Shown piece by piece: positions 8,145 to 16,328 of a stretch of 64,000 nt of DNA. Position 1 is the first letter of the stretch, and each line of letters opens with the position of its first letter. Both the position numbers and the translations under genes were made by a program. The stretch comes from Homoserinimonas sedimenticola (GTDB lineage Bacteria > Actinomycetota > Actinomycetes > Actinomycetales > Microbacteriaceae). Where the stretch lies: assembly GCF_026094475.1 (NCBI RefSeq), contig NZ_JAPELL010000001.1, positions 248,001 through 312,000 of the forward strand, read 5' to 3'. The notes under the pieces were generated by a model that ran no database searches, had not been told where the DNA came from, and was given only the letters and a program-made list of their open reading frames with translations.

Positions 8145-10253
8145 ACCAAGCCTTTGCGCGGTGGTCTGGTCGTCTTGGGGGGACTTCTTGCGAGCCTGGT
8201 GATGCTCGTGCCGGGTACCTTCATGGCGCCAGCCGATTCCGCAGCCGCCTCGATCGCTTCTTCCTCCCTTGCCGCCGAGCAGGATGCTTCTGCCGCCCTC
8301 TCCGGCGAGGATGAGCCTGCCGCGGAGCCGGGCGATGAACTTCCCATCGCCGACTCCGCACTCGCTGCGGAGGCATCGGTCGAGCTGACCGGTGAGGTGA
8401 TCGTGTCGATCTCGGAGGAGTTCCCCGCCGAGCACGACGAGCACGAGCATGCTGAGGAGGAGCTCGAATACAGCTACTCCGTCGAGACGGCGAGCGGGGT
8501 TGTCGTCCCGATCGAGGGTGACATCCCGGCCGCGGTGTCATCGGGCGATATCTTCGAAGGTCGGGTGGCGGTCGAGGCAGAGATCCTCGAGCAGTTGACG
8601 CCCGAGGCGGCCGACGAGGTCGGGTCGGCGAAGGGCTCCGAGCCCCTCGCCGAGGCATCCTCTGCCGCTCAGGAGGTTCTAGCGGCTGCGACCGAGGCAG
8701 GGGCGGAGCTCTCCGTCGTGGAGGCGCAGGTGACGGTGGCGCCCGTCGCGGAGGCGGCTGCGGCGCAGCGCCACGAGCTGGTTCTCGTCGTGAACTCTCC
8801 TGACGGTGTCGCACCGGTCTCGGAGTCGGATTCCTACCTGCGTTCGGTTGCGAATTCGGCGGCGGCGCACTGGCAGTCGTCGTCAAACGGCCTCGTCGCG
8901 CCGTTCGACGTGGCAGCGACGATCGCACGCACGAGCGGCGGCACATGCGCGGAGTCTCCCTTCACGACGTGGAACAGCGTCGCGACCCAGCTCGGCTACA
9001 GCAGCTGGAATGCCTTCCGCACGAGCGTTCCTGGCACGGCCAGGCACCTCGTCGTGTTCAACCCCTCCGGATGCTCGGAGACGGGTGTCGGCATCGTCGG
9101 CACGGGCCTCCACTACGGTGGCGCGGTGCGAATGTCGATCGGTGGCGGCGTCGATCTCACGACGCTCGCACACGAGATCGGGCACAACATCGGTCTTGGC
9201 CACTCCAACCTTCAGGTCTGCTCGGGGGCGTCGTGCACGAGTCACGAGTACTGGGACATCTATGACGTCATGGGGCTCGGAGTTGTCGGGTTCGACACCC
9301 TGACCCCGCTCAACACGAGCACGGCCTCCCGCCTCGGCTTCCTGCCCGCCCCCGCGACGCAGAGCCTGGCGCTCGACAGTGGCGCGGGGTCAAAGTCGTG
9401 GACGGTCTCGCTTGCGAAGCTGGAGAGCTCCAGCGGCATCCGTCACCTCTCTGTCACCGACCCCAGTACGGGCGAGGTGTTCCACGTGGAGCTGCGCAGC
9501 GGTGAGGGCAGCCCGACGCCGTACTACGCCTATGGGGCGACGAGGACGCTCGGCGGCACGAGCGTGACCTTCGCGCCCGGCGTGCGGCTGTTGCGCGCCT
9601 CCGGCAACGGCTCAGCCGTCGTCTCGGCGGTCGCGTCAGGCGGAGCGCGTCGCGCGGCGATCGTCGCCGGCCAGTCTGTGACGAGTCCCTCCGGCGGCAT
9701 CACCGTCGCAGCTGTCTCGGGTTCTGTTTCGACTGCGATGAGCGTGCGCGTCACCCTCACGTCTGCAAGCGTGGCGGCGGCCGATGGAACGATGCCGGTC
9801 TACCGTTTCTGGAGCGACGCCTACCAGGGCCACTTCTACACGATCAGTGCGACTGAGAAGGCGCAGATCCAGGCGAAGTATCCGAGCAACATCTGGAAGT
9901 ACGAGGCCGTCGCGTACAGCGCGTTCACGAAGCAGGTGGCTGGCACAGTGCCGCTCTACCGATTCTGGAGCGACACCATGAATGGTCACTTCTACACCGC
10001 CAGCGAGTCCGAGAAGAATCACGTCATCGCGGCCTACGACGACAGCGTGTGGAAGTACGAGGGTGTCGCCTACTACGTGTACCCGTCGTCCTCTTCGGTG
10101 GCGGGAACCCGTCCGGTCTACCGCTTCTGGAGCGACACGAAGCGGCACCACTTCTACACCGCAAGCGAGTCGGAGAAGAAGCATGTGATCGCGGTCTACG
10201 ACGACAGCGTGTGGAAGTACGAGAATCCCGCCTTCGCCGTGCCCACCTCCTAG
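8142..10253 (+). CDS. secreted zinc metallopeptidase with three C-terminal DUF5648-like repeats
   Basis: Protein of 703 residues. Residues 1-35 are a signal peptide (basic MTKPLRGG, hydrophobic core, small residues near PADSAAA). Then come an acidic Ala/Glu-rich propeptide-like region (about 36-225) and a zincin catalytic domain containing HEIGHNIGLGHS, with ligands H344, H348, H354, catalytic E345 and a YDVMG Met-turn: a metzincin resembling gametolysin/M11 or reprolysin-like enzymes. The C-terminus holds three repeats starting near residues 551, 603 and 657, each of the form PVYRFWSD-x4-HFYT-x-S-x2-EK...WKYE..AY, which is the DUF5648 pattern, probably a cell-wall or carbohydrate-binding module. 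Single gene, ended by a strong terminator. The peptidase target is unknown. Confidence 0.85.
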   Translation: MTKPLRGGLVVLGGLLASLVMLVPGTFMAPADSAAASIASSSLAAEQDASAALSGEDEPAAEPGDELPIADSALAAEASVELTGEVIVSISEEFPAEHDEHEHAEEELEYSYSVETASGVVVPIEGDIPAAVSSGDIFEGRVAVEAEILEQLTPEAADEVGSAKGSEPLAEASSAAQEVLAAATEAGAELSVVEAQVTVAPVAEAAAAQRHELVLVVNSPDGVAPVSESDSYLRSVANSAAAHWQSSSNGLVAPFDVAATIARTSGGTCAESPFTTWNSVATQLGYSSWNAFRTSVPGTARHLVVFNPSGCSETGVGIVGTGLHYGGAVRMSIGGGVDLTTLAHEIGHNIGLGHSNLQVCSGASCTSHEYWDIYDVMGLGVVGFDTLTPLNTSTASRLGFLPAPATQSLALDSGAGSKSWTVSLAKLESSSGIRHLSVTDPSTGEVFHVELRSGEGSPTPYYAYGATRTLGGTSVTFAPGVRLLRASGNGSAVVSAVASGGARRAAIVAGQSVTSPSGGITVAAVSGSVSTAMSVRVTLTSASVAAADGTMPVYRFWSDAYQGHFYTISATEKAQIQAKYPSNIWKYEAVAYSAFTKQVAGTVPLYRFWSDTMNGHFYTASESEKNHVIAAYDDSVWKYEGVAYYVYPSSSSVAGTRPVYRFWSDTKRHHFYTASESEKKHVIAVYDDSVWKYENPAFAVPTS

Positions 10254-10260
10254 GAGGAGG

Positions 10261-10297
10261 CCTTCCCTCGCGCTTGCCGCAGGAGCGCGAGGGAGGG
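10261..10297 (+). terminator. strong hairpin terminator after the metallopeptidase gene
   Basis: A 13-bp stem (10261-10273 with 10285-10297; one G-T pair) with an 11-nt loop lies 7 nt after the stop codon. There is no T-run. The loop begins TTGCCG, which doubles as a possible -35 for rpsA. Confidence 0.75.
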
Positions 10298-10324
10298 TAT
10301 GCTGGAGAGTCGCAAATTTGCGAC
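10274..10324 (+). promoter_or_regulatory. rpsA promoter with palindrome at the transcription start
   Basis: TTGCCG (10274-10279, -35), an 18-nt spacer and TATGCT (10298-10303, -10) form a plausible promoter. The predicted start, near 10310, falls on a perfect 16-bp palindrome GTCGCAAATTTGCGAC (10309-10324). The following leader of about 140 nt (to 10451) holds no ORF that I trust. Confidence 0.5.
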
Positions 10325-10451
10325 CATCTGTCCGCCTGCCACGGCGACGCCGGATGTCGGTTCCTCCGACGCCGCTGAAAACACACGCACCATCTCGTCC
10401 GTGGCCTGATTTCTGCCCAACAGGGGCAATCCATCCTGGAGCAACCACTAC

Positions 10452-11900
10452 ATGACAATCGCAACGACCGGTAAGGCCCCCAAGCAGGTCGCCATCAACG
10501 ACATCGGATCTGCTGAAGACTTTCTCGCCGCGGTCGAAAAGACGCTGAAGTTCTTCAACGACGGAGACCTCATCGAGGGCACCGTCGTCAAGATCGACCG
10601 TGACGAGGTCCTCCTCGACGTCGGTTACAAGACCGAGGGTGTCATCCCCTCCCGCGAACTCTCCATCAAGCACGATGTGAACCCCGACGAGGTCGTCACG
10701 GTCGGTGACACGGTCGAGGCCCTCGTTCTCCAGAAGGAGGACAAGGAAGGCCGTCTCATCCTGTCGAAGAAGCGTGCGCAGTACGAGCGCGCGTGGGGCG
10801 ACGTCGAGAAGATCAAGGAAGACGACGGCGTCGTCACCGGTACGGTCATCGAGGTCGTCAAGGGCGGCCTCATCGTCGACATCGGCCTCCGCGGCTTCCT
10901 CCCGGCGTCGCTCATCGAGCTTCGCCGCGTCCGCGACCTCACGCCCTACCTCGGGCAGGAGATCGAGGCCAAGATCCTCGAGCTCGACAAGAACCGCAAC
11001 AACGTCGTCCTCTCGCGTCGCGCCCTGCTTGAGCAGACCCAGTCCGAGAGCCGCACGACCTTCCTCAACAACCTTGCTAAGGGCCAGGTTCGCAAGGGTG
11101 TCGTGTCGTCGATCGTCAACTTCGGTGCATTCGTGGACCTCGGCGGCGTCGACGGCCTTGTCCACGTCTCCGAGCTCAGCTGGAAGCACATCGAGCACGC
11201 GAGCGAGGTCGTCGAGGTGGGCCAGGAGGTCACCGTCGAGATCCTCGAGGTGGACCTCGAGCGCGAGCGTGTCTCCCTGTCGCTCAAGGCGACGCAGGAG
11301 GACCCGTGGCAGGTCTTCGCCCGCACGCATGCAATCGGTCAGGTTGCTCCGGGCAAGGTCACGAAGCTCGTTCCCTTCGGTGCGTTCGTGCGCGTCGCAG
11401 AAGGCATCGAGGGTCTCGTCCACATCTCCGAGCTGTCCGACAAGCACGTCGAGCTCGCGGAGCAGGTTGTGTCGGTCGGTGACGAGGTCTTCGTCAAGGT
11501 CATCGACATCGACCTGGAGCGTCGCCGCATCTCGCTGAGCCTCAAGCAGGCCAACGAGGGCGTCGACCCCGAGGGCACCGAGTTCGACCCGGCACTCTAC
11601 GGCATGCTCACGGAGTACGACGAGCAGGGTAACTACAAGTACCCGGAGGGCTTCGACCCCGAGACGAACGAGTGGAAGGAAGGCTTCGAGGAGCAGCGCG
11701 CGAAGTGGGAGGCGGACTACGCCGCAGCCCAGGCTCGCTGGGAGGCTCACAAGAAGCAGGTCGCGGCGGCCGCCGCGAAGGACCTCGTCGACGCTCCGTC
11801 GGCTGGAGGTTCCTCCTTCTCGAGCGAGTCGTCCTCGACGGGCACTCTCGCCGACGATGAGGCGCTTGCGGCTCTGCGCGAGAAGCTCTCGAGCAACTAG
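10452..11900 (+). CDS. rpsA: 30S ribosomal protein S1
   Basis: Ribosomal protein that binds mRNA and helps the 30S subunit start translation. The 482 residues contain four S1 RNA-binding domains (about 38-107, 123-190, 206-276, 292-362), each with the pattern G-x-V...G-x-F/L-V...G-L-V/L-H-x-S. They are followed by an acidic and alanine-rich tail ending in a Ser-rich segment. Four domains is the usual actinobacterial form, shorter than the six-domain Escherichia coli protein. CTGGAG lies 10 nt before the ATG. The gene is monocistronic: own promoter and long leader upstream, UUCG terminator downstream. Confidence 0.97.
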   Translation: MTIATTGKAPKQVAINDIGSAEDFLAAVEKTLKFFNDGDLIEGTVVKIDRDEVLLDVGYKTEGVIPSRELSIKHDVNPDEVVTVGDTVEALVLQKEDKEGRLILSKKRAQYERAWGDVEKIKEDDGVVTGTVIEVVKGGLIVDIGLRGFLPASLIELRRVRDLTPYLGQEIEAKILELDKNRNNVVLSRRALLEQTQSESRTTFLNNLAKGQVRKGVVSSIVNFGAFVDLGGVDGLVHVSELSWKHIEHASEVVEVGQEVTVEILEVDLERERVSLSLKATQEDPWQVFARTHAIGQVAPGKVTKLVPFGAFVRVAEGIEGLVHISELSDKHVELAEQVVSVGDEVFVKVIDIDLERRRISLSLKQANEGVDPEGTEFDPALYGMLTEYDEQGNYKYPEGFDPETNEWKEGFEEQRAKWEADYAAAQARWEAHKKQVAAAAAKDLVDAPSAGGSSFSSESSSTGTLADDEALAALREKLSSN

Positions 11901-11917
11901 CATCTCGCAGCCCACGA

Positions 11918-11951
11918 CAGAACGGCCGGACCTTCGGGTCCGGCCGTTCTG
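11918..11951. terminator. rho-independent terminator after rpsA
   Basis: A perfect 15-bp stem (11918-11932 with 11937-11951) closed by a TTCG tetraloop lies 17 nt after the rpsA stop. It also ends just past the stop of the converging DUF4126 gene, so it could serve both strands. Confidence 0.92.
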
Positions 11952-11966
11952 CTGTCTGCGCTCGCC

Positions 11967-12563
11967 CTAGGACTCCGCGGACGCCACACGCCTGCGGCGT
12001 GCACGGCGCAAGGCTGCGATGAGCCACCAGGCGAGGAGCGGTACCGCGACCACGACGAGGATCGGAACGACGATCGCGAGCACCGAGAGAATGATGCTCG
12101 CAGCATCCTCGACAGCGCTCACCAATGGCGCGGCTGCTCCCGCCGTGACCGCGTTGAGCACGGGTCGCGCCATCATCCTGGCCAGATGTACGACGAGAGC
12201 GATGCCGACGCCCGTGAGGATCGGCACCCACTGCTGGGATTCGAAGAAGGCCGCCGGGTCGGTCACGGCAACCGTCTCGGAGTTTGCGCCAGAGCCGAAG
12301 GCGAGGCCGCCGGCGGTAGGGCGTAGGACCGTTTGCACCCAATCGTTGACGCTGTCGACCACGGGAACCTTGTCGGCGATGATCTCGACGACAAGCAGCA
12401 CGCCGAGGATGAGGAGCACCCATTCGTTCTCGAGCCACGCCCACTGGGGCGGCAGCGCGACGACGTCGAGCAGGCGGCTGGCCAGCCCGATGAGCATGAG
12501 GGGAATGTAGGCGTTCAGGCCGGCGGCTGCCGCGAGCCCGGCACCGGTGAGCAGTTCGATCAT
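11967..12563 (-). CDS. DUF4126 family integral membrane protein
   Basis: Membrane protein of 198 residues with several hydrophobic helices: residues 1-30 (LLTGAGLAAAAGLNAYIPLM), a helix near 50-65, a Gly/Ala-rich pair at about 115-145 and a strong helix at 155-185, then a basic tail (RRARRRRV). The N-terminal GLxAAAGLNAYIPL phrase and the EIIADKVPVVD segment are characteristic of DUF4126, a family without known function. The ATG at 12563 has GGAGGG 3 nt upstream. It is transcribed away from coaE and converges on rpsA. Confidence 0.82.
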   Translation of the reverse strand: MIELLTGAGLAAAAGLNAYIPLMLIGLASRLLDVVALPPQWAWLENEWVLLILGVLLVVEIIADKVPVVDSVNDWVQTVLRPTAGGLAFGSGANSETVAVTDPAAFFESQQWVPILTGVGIALVVHLARMMARPVLNAVTAGAAAPLVSAVEDAASIILSVLAIVVPILVVVAVPLLAWWLIAALRRARRRRVASAES

Positions 12564-12634
12564 GAGCCCTCCAGGGAAAGCGTGAACAGCTTCCCATCGG
12601 TCTCGACCCTAGCCGAGGCGGTCCGTCGCACGGC

Positions 12635-12649
12635 TAGCATGGTGCCGTG
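12635..12649 (+). promoter_or_regulatory. leaderless-type -10 box for coaE
   Basis: TAGCAT at 12635-12640, then 6 nt, then the GTG start at 12647. Confidence 0.6.
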
Positions 12650-13267
12650 TATCTTCTGGCCCTGACCGGCGGCATCGCCTCTGGCAAATCTCTCGTTGCC
12701 GATCGCCTCCGATCGCTCGGGGCTGTCCATATCGACGCGGATCTTCTTGCGCGCGAGGTTGTGGCGCCGGGCTCCGAGGGACTGGCGGAGATCGTCGCTG
12801 CGTTCGGAGACAGTGTGGTGACTCCCGGAGGCGAACTCGATCGCGCTGCCCTCGGCTCGATCGTCTTCTCCGATCCGGAGAGCCTTGCTCGGCTCAATAG
12901 GATCACGCATCCGCGGGTGCGTGAACTCACGGCGCGACGTATCGCGGATGCCGCGGCAGCCGATCCGGAGGCCGTCGTCGTGTACGACGTACCCCTGCTC
13001 GCCGAAAGCGGCGCGGGCGCCTCGGAAGCTTACGACCTCGTCGTGGTCGTGGCGGCCGAGCGAGCGCTGCGGCTGCGCCGCATGGTCGAGCGGCGCGGCA
13101 TGAGCGAGGCCGAGGCGGCGGCCCGCATCGATGCCCAGGCGAGCGATGCCGAGCGCGCGGCGATCGCCGACGTCGTCATCGACAACAATGGAACGGTCGA
13201 GGAGCTCCTCGCGCGCGTCGACGCTCTCTGGGTCGAGATCGCCGCGCGCGCTGCGGCATCCTCCTAG
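12647..13267 (+). CDS. coaE: dephospho-CoA kinase
   Basis: Catalyses the last step of coenzyme A synthesis, ATP-dependent phosphorylation of the 3'-OH of dephospho-CoA. It has 206 residues, normal for the short form without a C-terminal GrpB-like fusion. The P-loop is GGIASGKS at residues 8-15, followed by IDADLLAREVVAPG (substrate-binding Asp) and LNRITHPRVREL (the His-Pro block). The lid region includes RMVERRGMSEAEAAARIDAQ. The GTG start follows a leaderless-type -10. In many actinobacteria coaE sits between rpsA and uvrB, as here, with the cyd region interposed. Its stop shares CTAG (13264-13267) with the convergent M56 gene. Confidence 0.96.
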   Translation: MYLLALTGGIASGKSLVADRLRSLGAVHIDADLLAREVVAPGSEGLAEIVAAFGDSVVTPGGELDRAALGSIVFSDPESLARLNRITHPRVRELTARRIADAAAADPEAVVVYDVPLLAESGAGASEAYDLVVVVAAERALRLRRMVERRGMSEAEAAARIDAQASDAERAAIADVVIDNNGTVEELLARVDALWVEIAARAAASS

Positions 13268-14229
13268 GCGAGCGCGGGCGCGAGGAGTAGCGCGGTCGGC
13301 ACGAGGAGGAGAGCGGCGGATGCGGCGAGTGCCGTCACCCGACCCATGACGCCGAGCGGCTCGGCCGCGGAGACGAGTCGCTCGATGCGTCGCAGCGCGG
13401 CCGGCTCGGAGGCTCCCAGCGTCTCGGGAAGGTTCTCCGCGACATCCGCCCCCGGCCGTGGACGTCCGGCTACCCCATCGAGCCCGAGCGCCACACGGGC
13501 GATGGAGCGCGCCAGGACGGCCTCGGACGCCTGGCGTCTCGCCCGATCATCCGCGAGCATCTCGACGAGCACCGCGACGGCGTCGAGGGCGCGCGTCGCA
13601 ATGGGGAACCACGGGAGCGAGCGGCGCCACGCCCCGAAGGCGAGCAGGAGCAGATGGTGTCTCTGTCGCGCGTGCGCCTCCTCATGGGCGATGACGGCGG
13701 CGAGTTCCTCGGCGTCGAGAATCTCGAGCAGGCCGTCGGAGAGCACTGTGACGGATCGGGTGGCGCCGGGCAGGCAGTAGGCGACGGGGGCGGCCTCGTC
13801 GAGGAGCCGGGCGCCCGGATGCTCGGGGTCGGGCCTGCTCAGGAGCGCGAGCAGTTGGCGGTGGCGACTCCGCGACCGGCTGGCCCGCACGGCGGCGAGC
13901 ATGAGGTTGAGCACGAGGTGCACCGCGAGGAGCACGGCGCCGCTGAGAGCGAAGGTGTGGGGGAGCGTGGCACCCTCCGGGAGGGTTCCGTTCAGAAGGT
14001 GTTGCAGGAGGGAGGCGAGGCCCCGCACGAGATCCTCGCCGAAGGGCGTGAGCCCGAACACGAGGAGCGAGCCGATCATGGAGAGTCCACCGGCCAGGGC
14101 GATCGCCTGCCACACGATGAGGGCTACTGCCGGTGCCCGCGCGGGCCACGCCGCCCGGGCGAGCGCGAGGGGGACCGGCCACGCGAGCGCCACCGCGAGG
14201 GCGGCGAGGGCGAGCGAGGCGGGCAGCAC
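13264..14229 (-). CDS. M56 family membrane metallopeptidase (BlaR1/MecR1-like, no sensor domain)
   Basis: Integral membrane zinc peptidase of 321 residues. There are hydrophobic helices near 1-25, 33-60 and 92-114 and at the C-terminus (about 295-320). The zinc site is H182-E-E-A-H186 (VIAHEEAHARQRHH), followed by EMLADDRARR, supplying the third ligand. In the M56 family such proteins cleave or cause cleavage of a partner BlaI-type repressor. Unlike staphylococcal BlaR1/MecR1 it lacks a penicillin-binding sensor domain, so the signal is unknown. It follows blaI by 26 bases. The GTG start is preceded by TAGCGT (14236-14241) at 6 nt, so it may also be transcribed separately. Confidence 0.9.
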   Translation of the reverse strand: MLPASLALAALAVALAWPVPLALARAAWPARAPAVALIVWQAIALAGGLSMIGSLLVFGLTPFGEDLVRGLASLLQHLLNGTLPEGATLPHTFALSGAVLLAVHLVLNLMLAAVRASRSRSRHRQLLALLSRPDPEHPGARLLDEAAPVAYCLPGATRSVTVLSDGLLEILDAEELAAVIAHEEAHARQRHHLLLLAFGAWRRSLPWFPIATRALDAVAVLVEMLADDRARRQASEAVLARSIARVALGLDGVAGRPRPGADVAENLPETLGASEPAALRRIERLVSAAEPLGVMGRVTALAASAALLLVPTALLLAPALA

Positions 14230-14255
14230 GGACAGACGCTAGCAGGCTGACGTGC

Positions 14256-14630
14256 TCAGCGGGTCCGGTCGCCCGCGCCGTCAAGGAGAGCGCGGAGTGC
14301 CGCGACGTCGCTCGGCTGCACCTGCCCGACGAACCGGGCGAGCACGGCCTTGCGATCCGGGGCCGAGCCGAGGACTTCGTGCATGAGCTCGGCCATGTGG
14401 GCCTCGCGACTCATGACGGCGCGGTAGAGGTGCGGCCTCTGCGCGCGGTCCCGTCGCACAAAGTCCTTCTGCTCGAGGCGTGAGAGGACCGTCAGGACGG
14501 TCGTCGCCGCGAGGTTTCGATCGCCGCCGTTGGCCTGCAGGCGATCACGGATCTCGTTGGAACTGAGGTCGCCGTCCGCATCCCAGAGCACGTCCATGAC
14601 GACGCGCTCGAGCTCTCCGAGTGTTGCCAT
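14256..14630 (-). CDS. blaI: BlaI/MecI/CopY family transcriptional repressor
   Basis: Winged-helix repressor of 124 residues. The N-terminal wHTH (about 1-80) contains LGELERVVMDVLWDADGDLSSNEIRDRL and the recognition region LAATTVLTVLSRLEQKDFVRRDRAQRPHLY; the C-terminal helices dimerise. Family members bind TACA/TGTA-type dyads and are inactivated by a partner M56 peptidase, which is the next gene. TAGAAT at 14637-14642 lies 6 nt before the ATG, so the mRNA is probably leaderless. That -10 overlaps an inverted repeat, consistent with autorepression. The divergent neighbour is the cytochrome bd operon. Confidence 0.93.
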   Translation of the reverse strand: MATLGELERVVMDVLWDADGDLSSNEIRDRLQANGGDRNLAATTVLTVLSRLEQKDFVRRDRAQRPHLYRAVMSREAHMAELMHEVLGSAPDRKAVLARFVGQVQPSDVAALRALLDGAGDRTR

Positions 14631-14636
14631 GCCTCA

Positions 14637-14678
14637 ATTCTACCCCAAGTAGAAATTGAACTCTACATCGTGTAGAAC
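14637..14678. promoter_or_regulatory. two inverted repeats between blaI and cydA, candidate BlaI operators
   Basis: Site 1: TTCTAC-N5-GTAGAA at 14638-14654, overlapping the blaI -10 (TAGAAT, minus strand, 14637-14642). Site 2: TCTACA-TCG-TGTAGA at 14662-14676, overlapping a possible plus-strand -10 (TAGAAC, 14673-14678) for cydA. Both carry the CTAC/GTAG halves expected of BlaI-family sites. Control of both directions is inference. Confidence 0.65.
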
Positions 14679-14731
14679 TTGTTTCGACGACAACGAAGCC
14701 GGGCGCGACCGGCGTCCGGGAGGAGGTCCTC

Positions 14732-16309
14732 GTGGACGCAATCGACCCGCTCCTGATCGCGCGCTGGCAGTTCGGGATCACCACCGTGTACCACTTCTGG
14801 ATGGTGCCGCTCACCCTGGGCCTGGGGCCCGTCGTCGCCTTCATGCAGTCCCGTTGGCACAAGACGGGCGACGAGCGTTGGTATCGCATGACCAAGTTCT
14901 GGGGCAAGCTCTACCTGATCAACTTCATCATGGGCGTCGCGACCGGCATCGTGCAGGAGTTCCAGTTCGGTCTCGCGTGGAGCGAGTACAGCCGCTTCGT
15001 CGGAGACGTCTTCGGTGCACCGCTCGCGATGGAGGCCCTCCTCGCGTTCTTCGTCGAGTCGACCTTCCTCGGGCTCTGGATCTTCGGCTGGAACCGACTG
15101 CCCAAACGACTGCACCTTGCCTGTCTCTGGATCGCCGTCATCGGCTCAGTGATCTCGGCCTACTTCATCATCGTCGCGAACTCGTGGATGCAGCATCCGG
15201 TCGGCGTCGAGCTCATCGACGGACGACCCGTCATGACCGACGTGCTCGCGGTGCTCGGCAACAACACGGCCATCGCCGCCTACATCCACACGATCTTCGG
15301 CGCCCTCGCGGTCGGGGGCGGCTTCCTCCTCGGCATCGCCTGGTACCAGCTCTGGCAGCGCCGCCGAGACGGCATCGACACGGTCGACAGCACGGGGCGG
15401 GTCGTCGTCGGCGAAGCAACCGACATTCCGGGGCGCGACCGGGCAGACCACCGCGTGTGGATCTCCTCGCTGCGCATCGGGGCGGTCGTCGCGGTCGTCG
15501 CCTTCGCGGGCGTCGCGGCCTCCGGTGACCTGCAGGCCAAGCTCATGTTCGACCAGCAGCCGCTCAAGATGGCGGCGGCGGAGGGCGCCTGCCACGACGG
15601 CACGGCGTTCTCGGTGCTGTCGGTCGGCAACCTCGGCTCGAAGGACTGCGACGACGTCGTGGCCGTGATCGAGGTGCCGGGCATCCTCTCGTTCCTGGCC
15701 AACGGCGACTTCGAGACGGAGATCCGGGGGATCAACTCGCTCATCCCCGAGTACCAGGAGAAGTACGGGACACACCTGCCCGACGACCCCATGTATGGCG
15801 CGCGCGCGGGGCAGGAGATCGAGTACCTGCCGATCATGGAGGTCACGTACTGGGGCTTCCGGCTCATGATGGGCTTCGGCGCTCTCGCCGCCGTCGCCGC
15901 GGCCGTCGCACTGTGGATCACGCGCAGAGGCACGGTTCCCGCGAGCCGTCCGCTCATGCAGCTCGCGATCGTTGGCATCCTCGCCCCCTTCGCCGCTAAC
16001 TCGGCGGGGTGGATCTTCACGGAGATGGGGCGGCAACCCTTCGTCGTGGCGCCGAACCCCAACCCGAGCGGGACCGATGGGGTGTTCATGTTCACGGCCG
16101 CGGCCGTGTCGCCCGGGGTGAACTTCACGGAACTGCTCTTCTCGCTCGCGGCCTTCACCCTCGTCTACGCCGTGCTCATGGTCTTCGAGGTGCGGCTGCT
16201 CGTGCGCTACGTGCGGGGCGGGGTCGCGAGCTCAGTGCCCAAGCTCCACGCGCGACGCGACGACGACTCGCCTCCCCCCTCCGACGACGTCCTCGCCTTC
16301 GCCTACTGA
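14732..16309 (+). CDS. cydA: cytochrome bd ubiquinol/menaquinol oxidase subunit I
   Basis: Large subunit of the high-affinity terminal oxidase, carrying hemes b558, b595 and d in the membrane. The 525 residues start at GTG 14732 after a clear AGGAGG. The N-terminus ARWQFGITTVYHFWMVPLTLG holds the first heme-ligand His. ANSWMQHPVG and the helix with NTAIAAYIHTIFGALAVGGG carry further conserved residues. Residues about 300-350 form the quinol-binding Q loop, of the short type. GRQPFVVAPN near the C-terminus is also typical. First gene of cydA-cydB-cydDC, divergent from the BlaI-M56 pair. Confidence 0.97.
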   Translation: MDAIDPLLIARWQFGITTVYHFWMVPLTLGLGPVVAFMQSRWHKTGDERWYRMTKFWGKLYLINFIMGVATGIVQEFQFGLAWSEYSRFVGDVFGAPLAMEALLAFFVESTFLGLWIFGWNRLPKRLHLACLWIAVIGSVISAYFIIVANSWMQHPVGVELIDGRPVMTDVLAVLGNNTAIAAYIHTIFGALAVGGGFLLGIAWYQLWQRRRDGIDTVDSTGRVVVGEATDIPGRDRADHRVWISSLRIGAVVAVVAFAGVAASGDLQAKLMFDQQPLKMAAAEGACHDGTAFSVLSVGNLGSKDCDDVVAVIEVPGILSFLANGDFETEIRGINSLIPEYQEKYGTHLPDDPMYGARAGQEIEYLPIMEVTYWGFRLMMGFGALAAVAAAVALWITRRGTVPASRPLMQLAIVGILAPFAANSAGWIFTEMGRQPFVVAPNPNPSGTDGVFMFTAAAVSPGVNFTELLFSLAAFTLVYAVLMVFEVRLLVRYVRGGVASSVPKLHARRDDDSPPPSDDVLAFAY

Positions 16310-16328
16310 TCCCGCAAGGAACACGCTC

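Noticed and set aside
9636-11915. 759-codon open frame antisense to rpsA and the metallopeptidase end
   Set aside because: Leu/Asp-rich low-complexity translation fully opposite a conserved ribosomal protein gene; the rpsA frame explains the bases.
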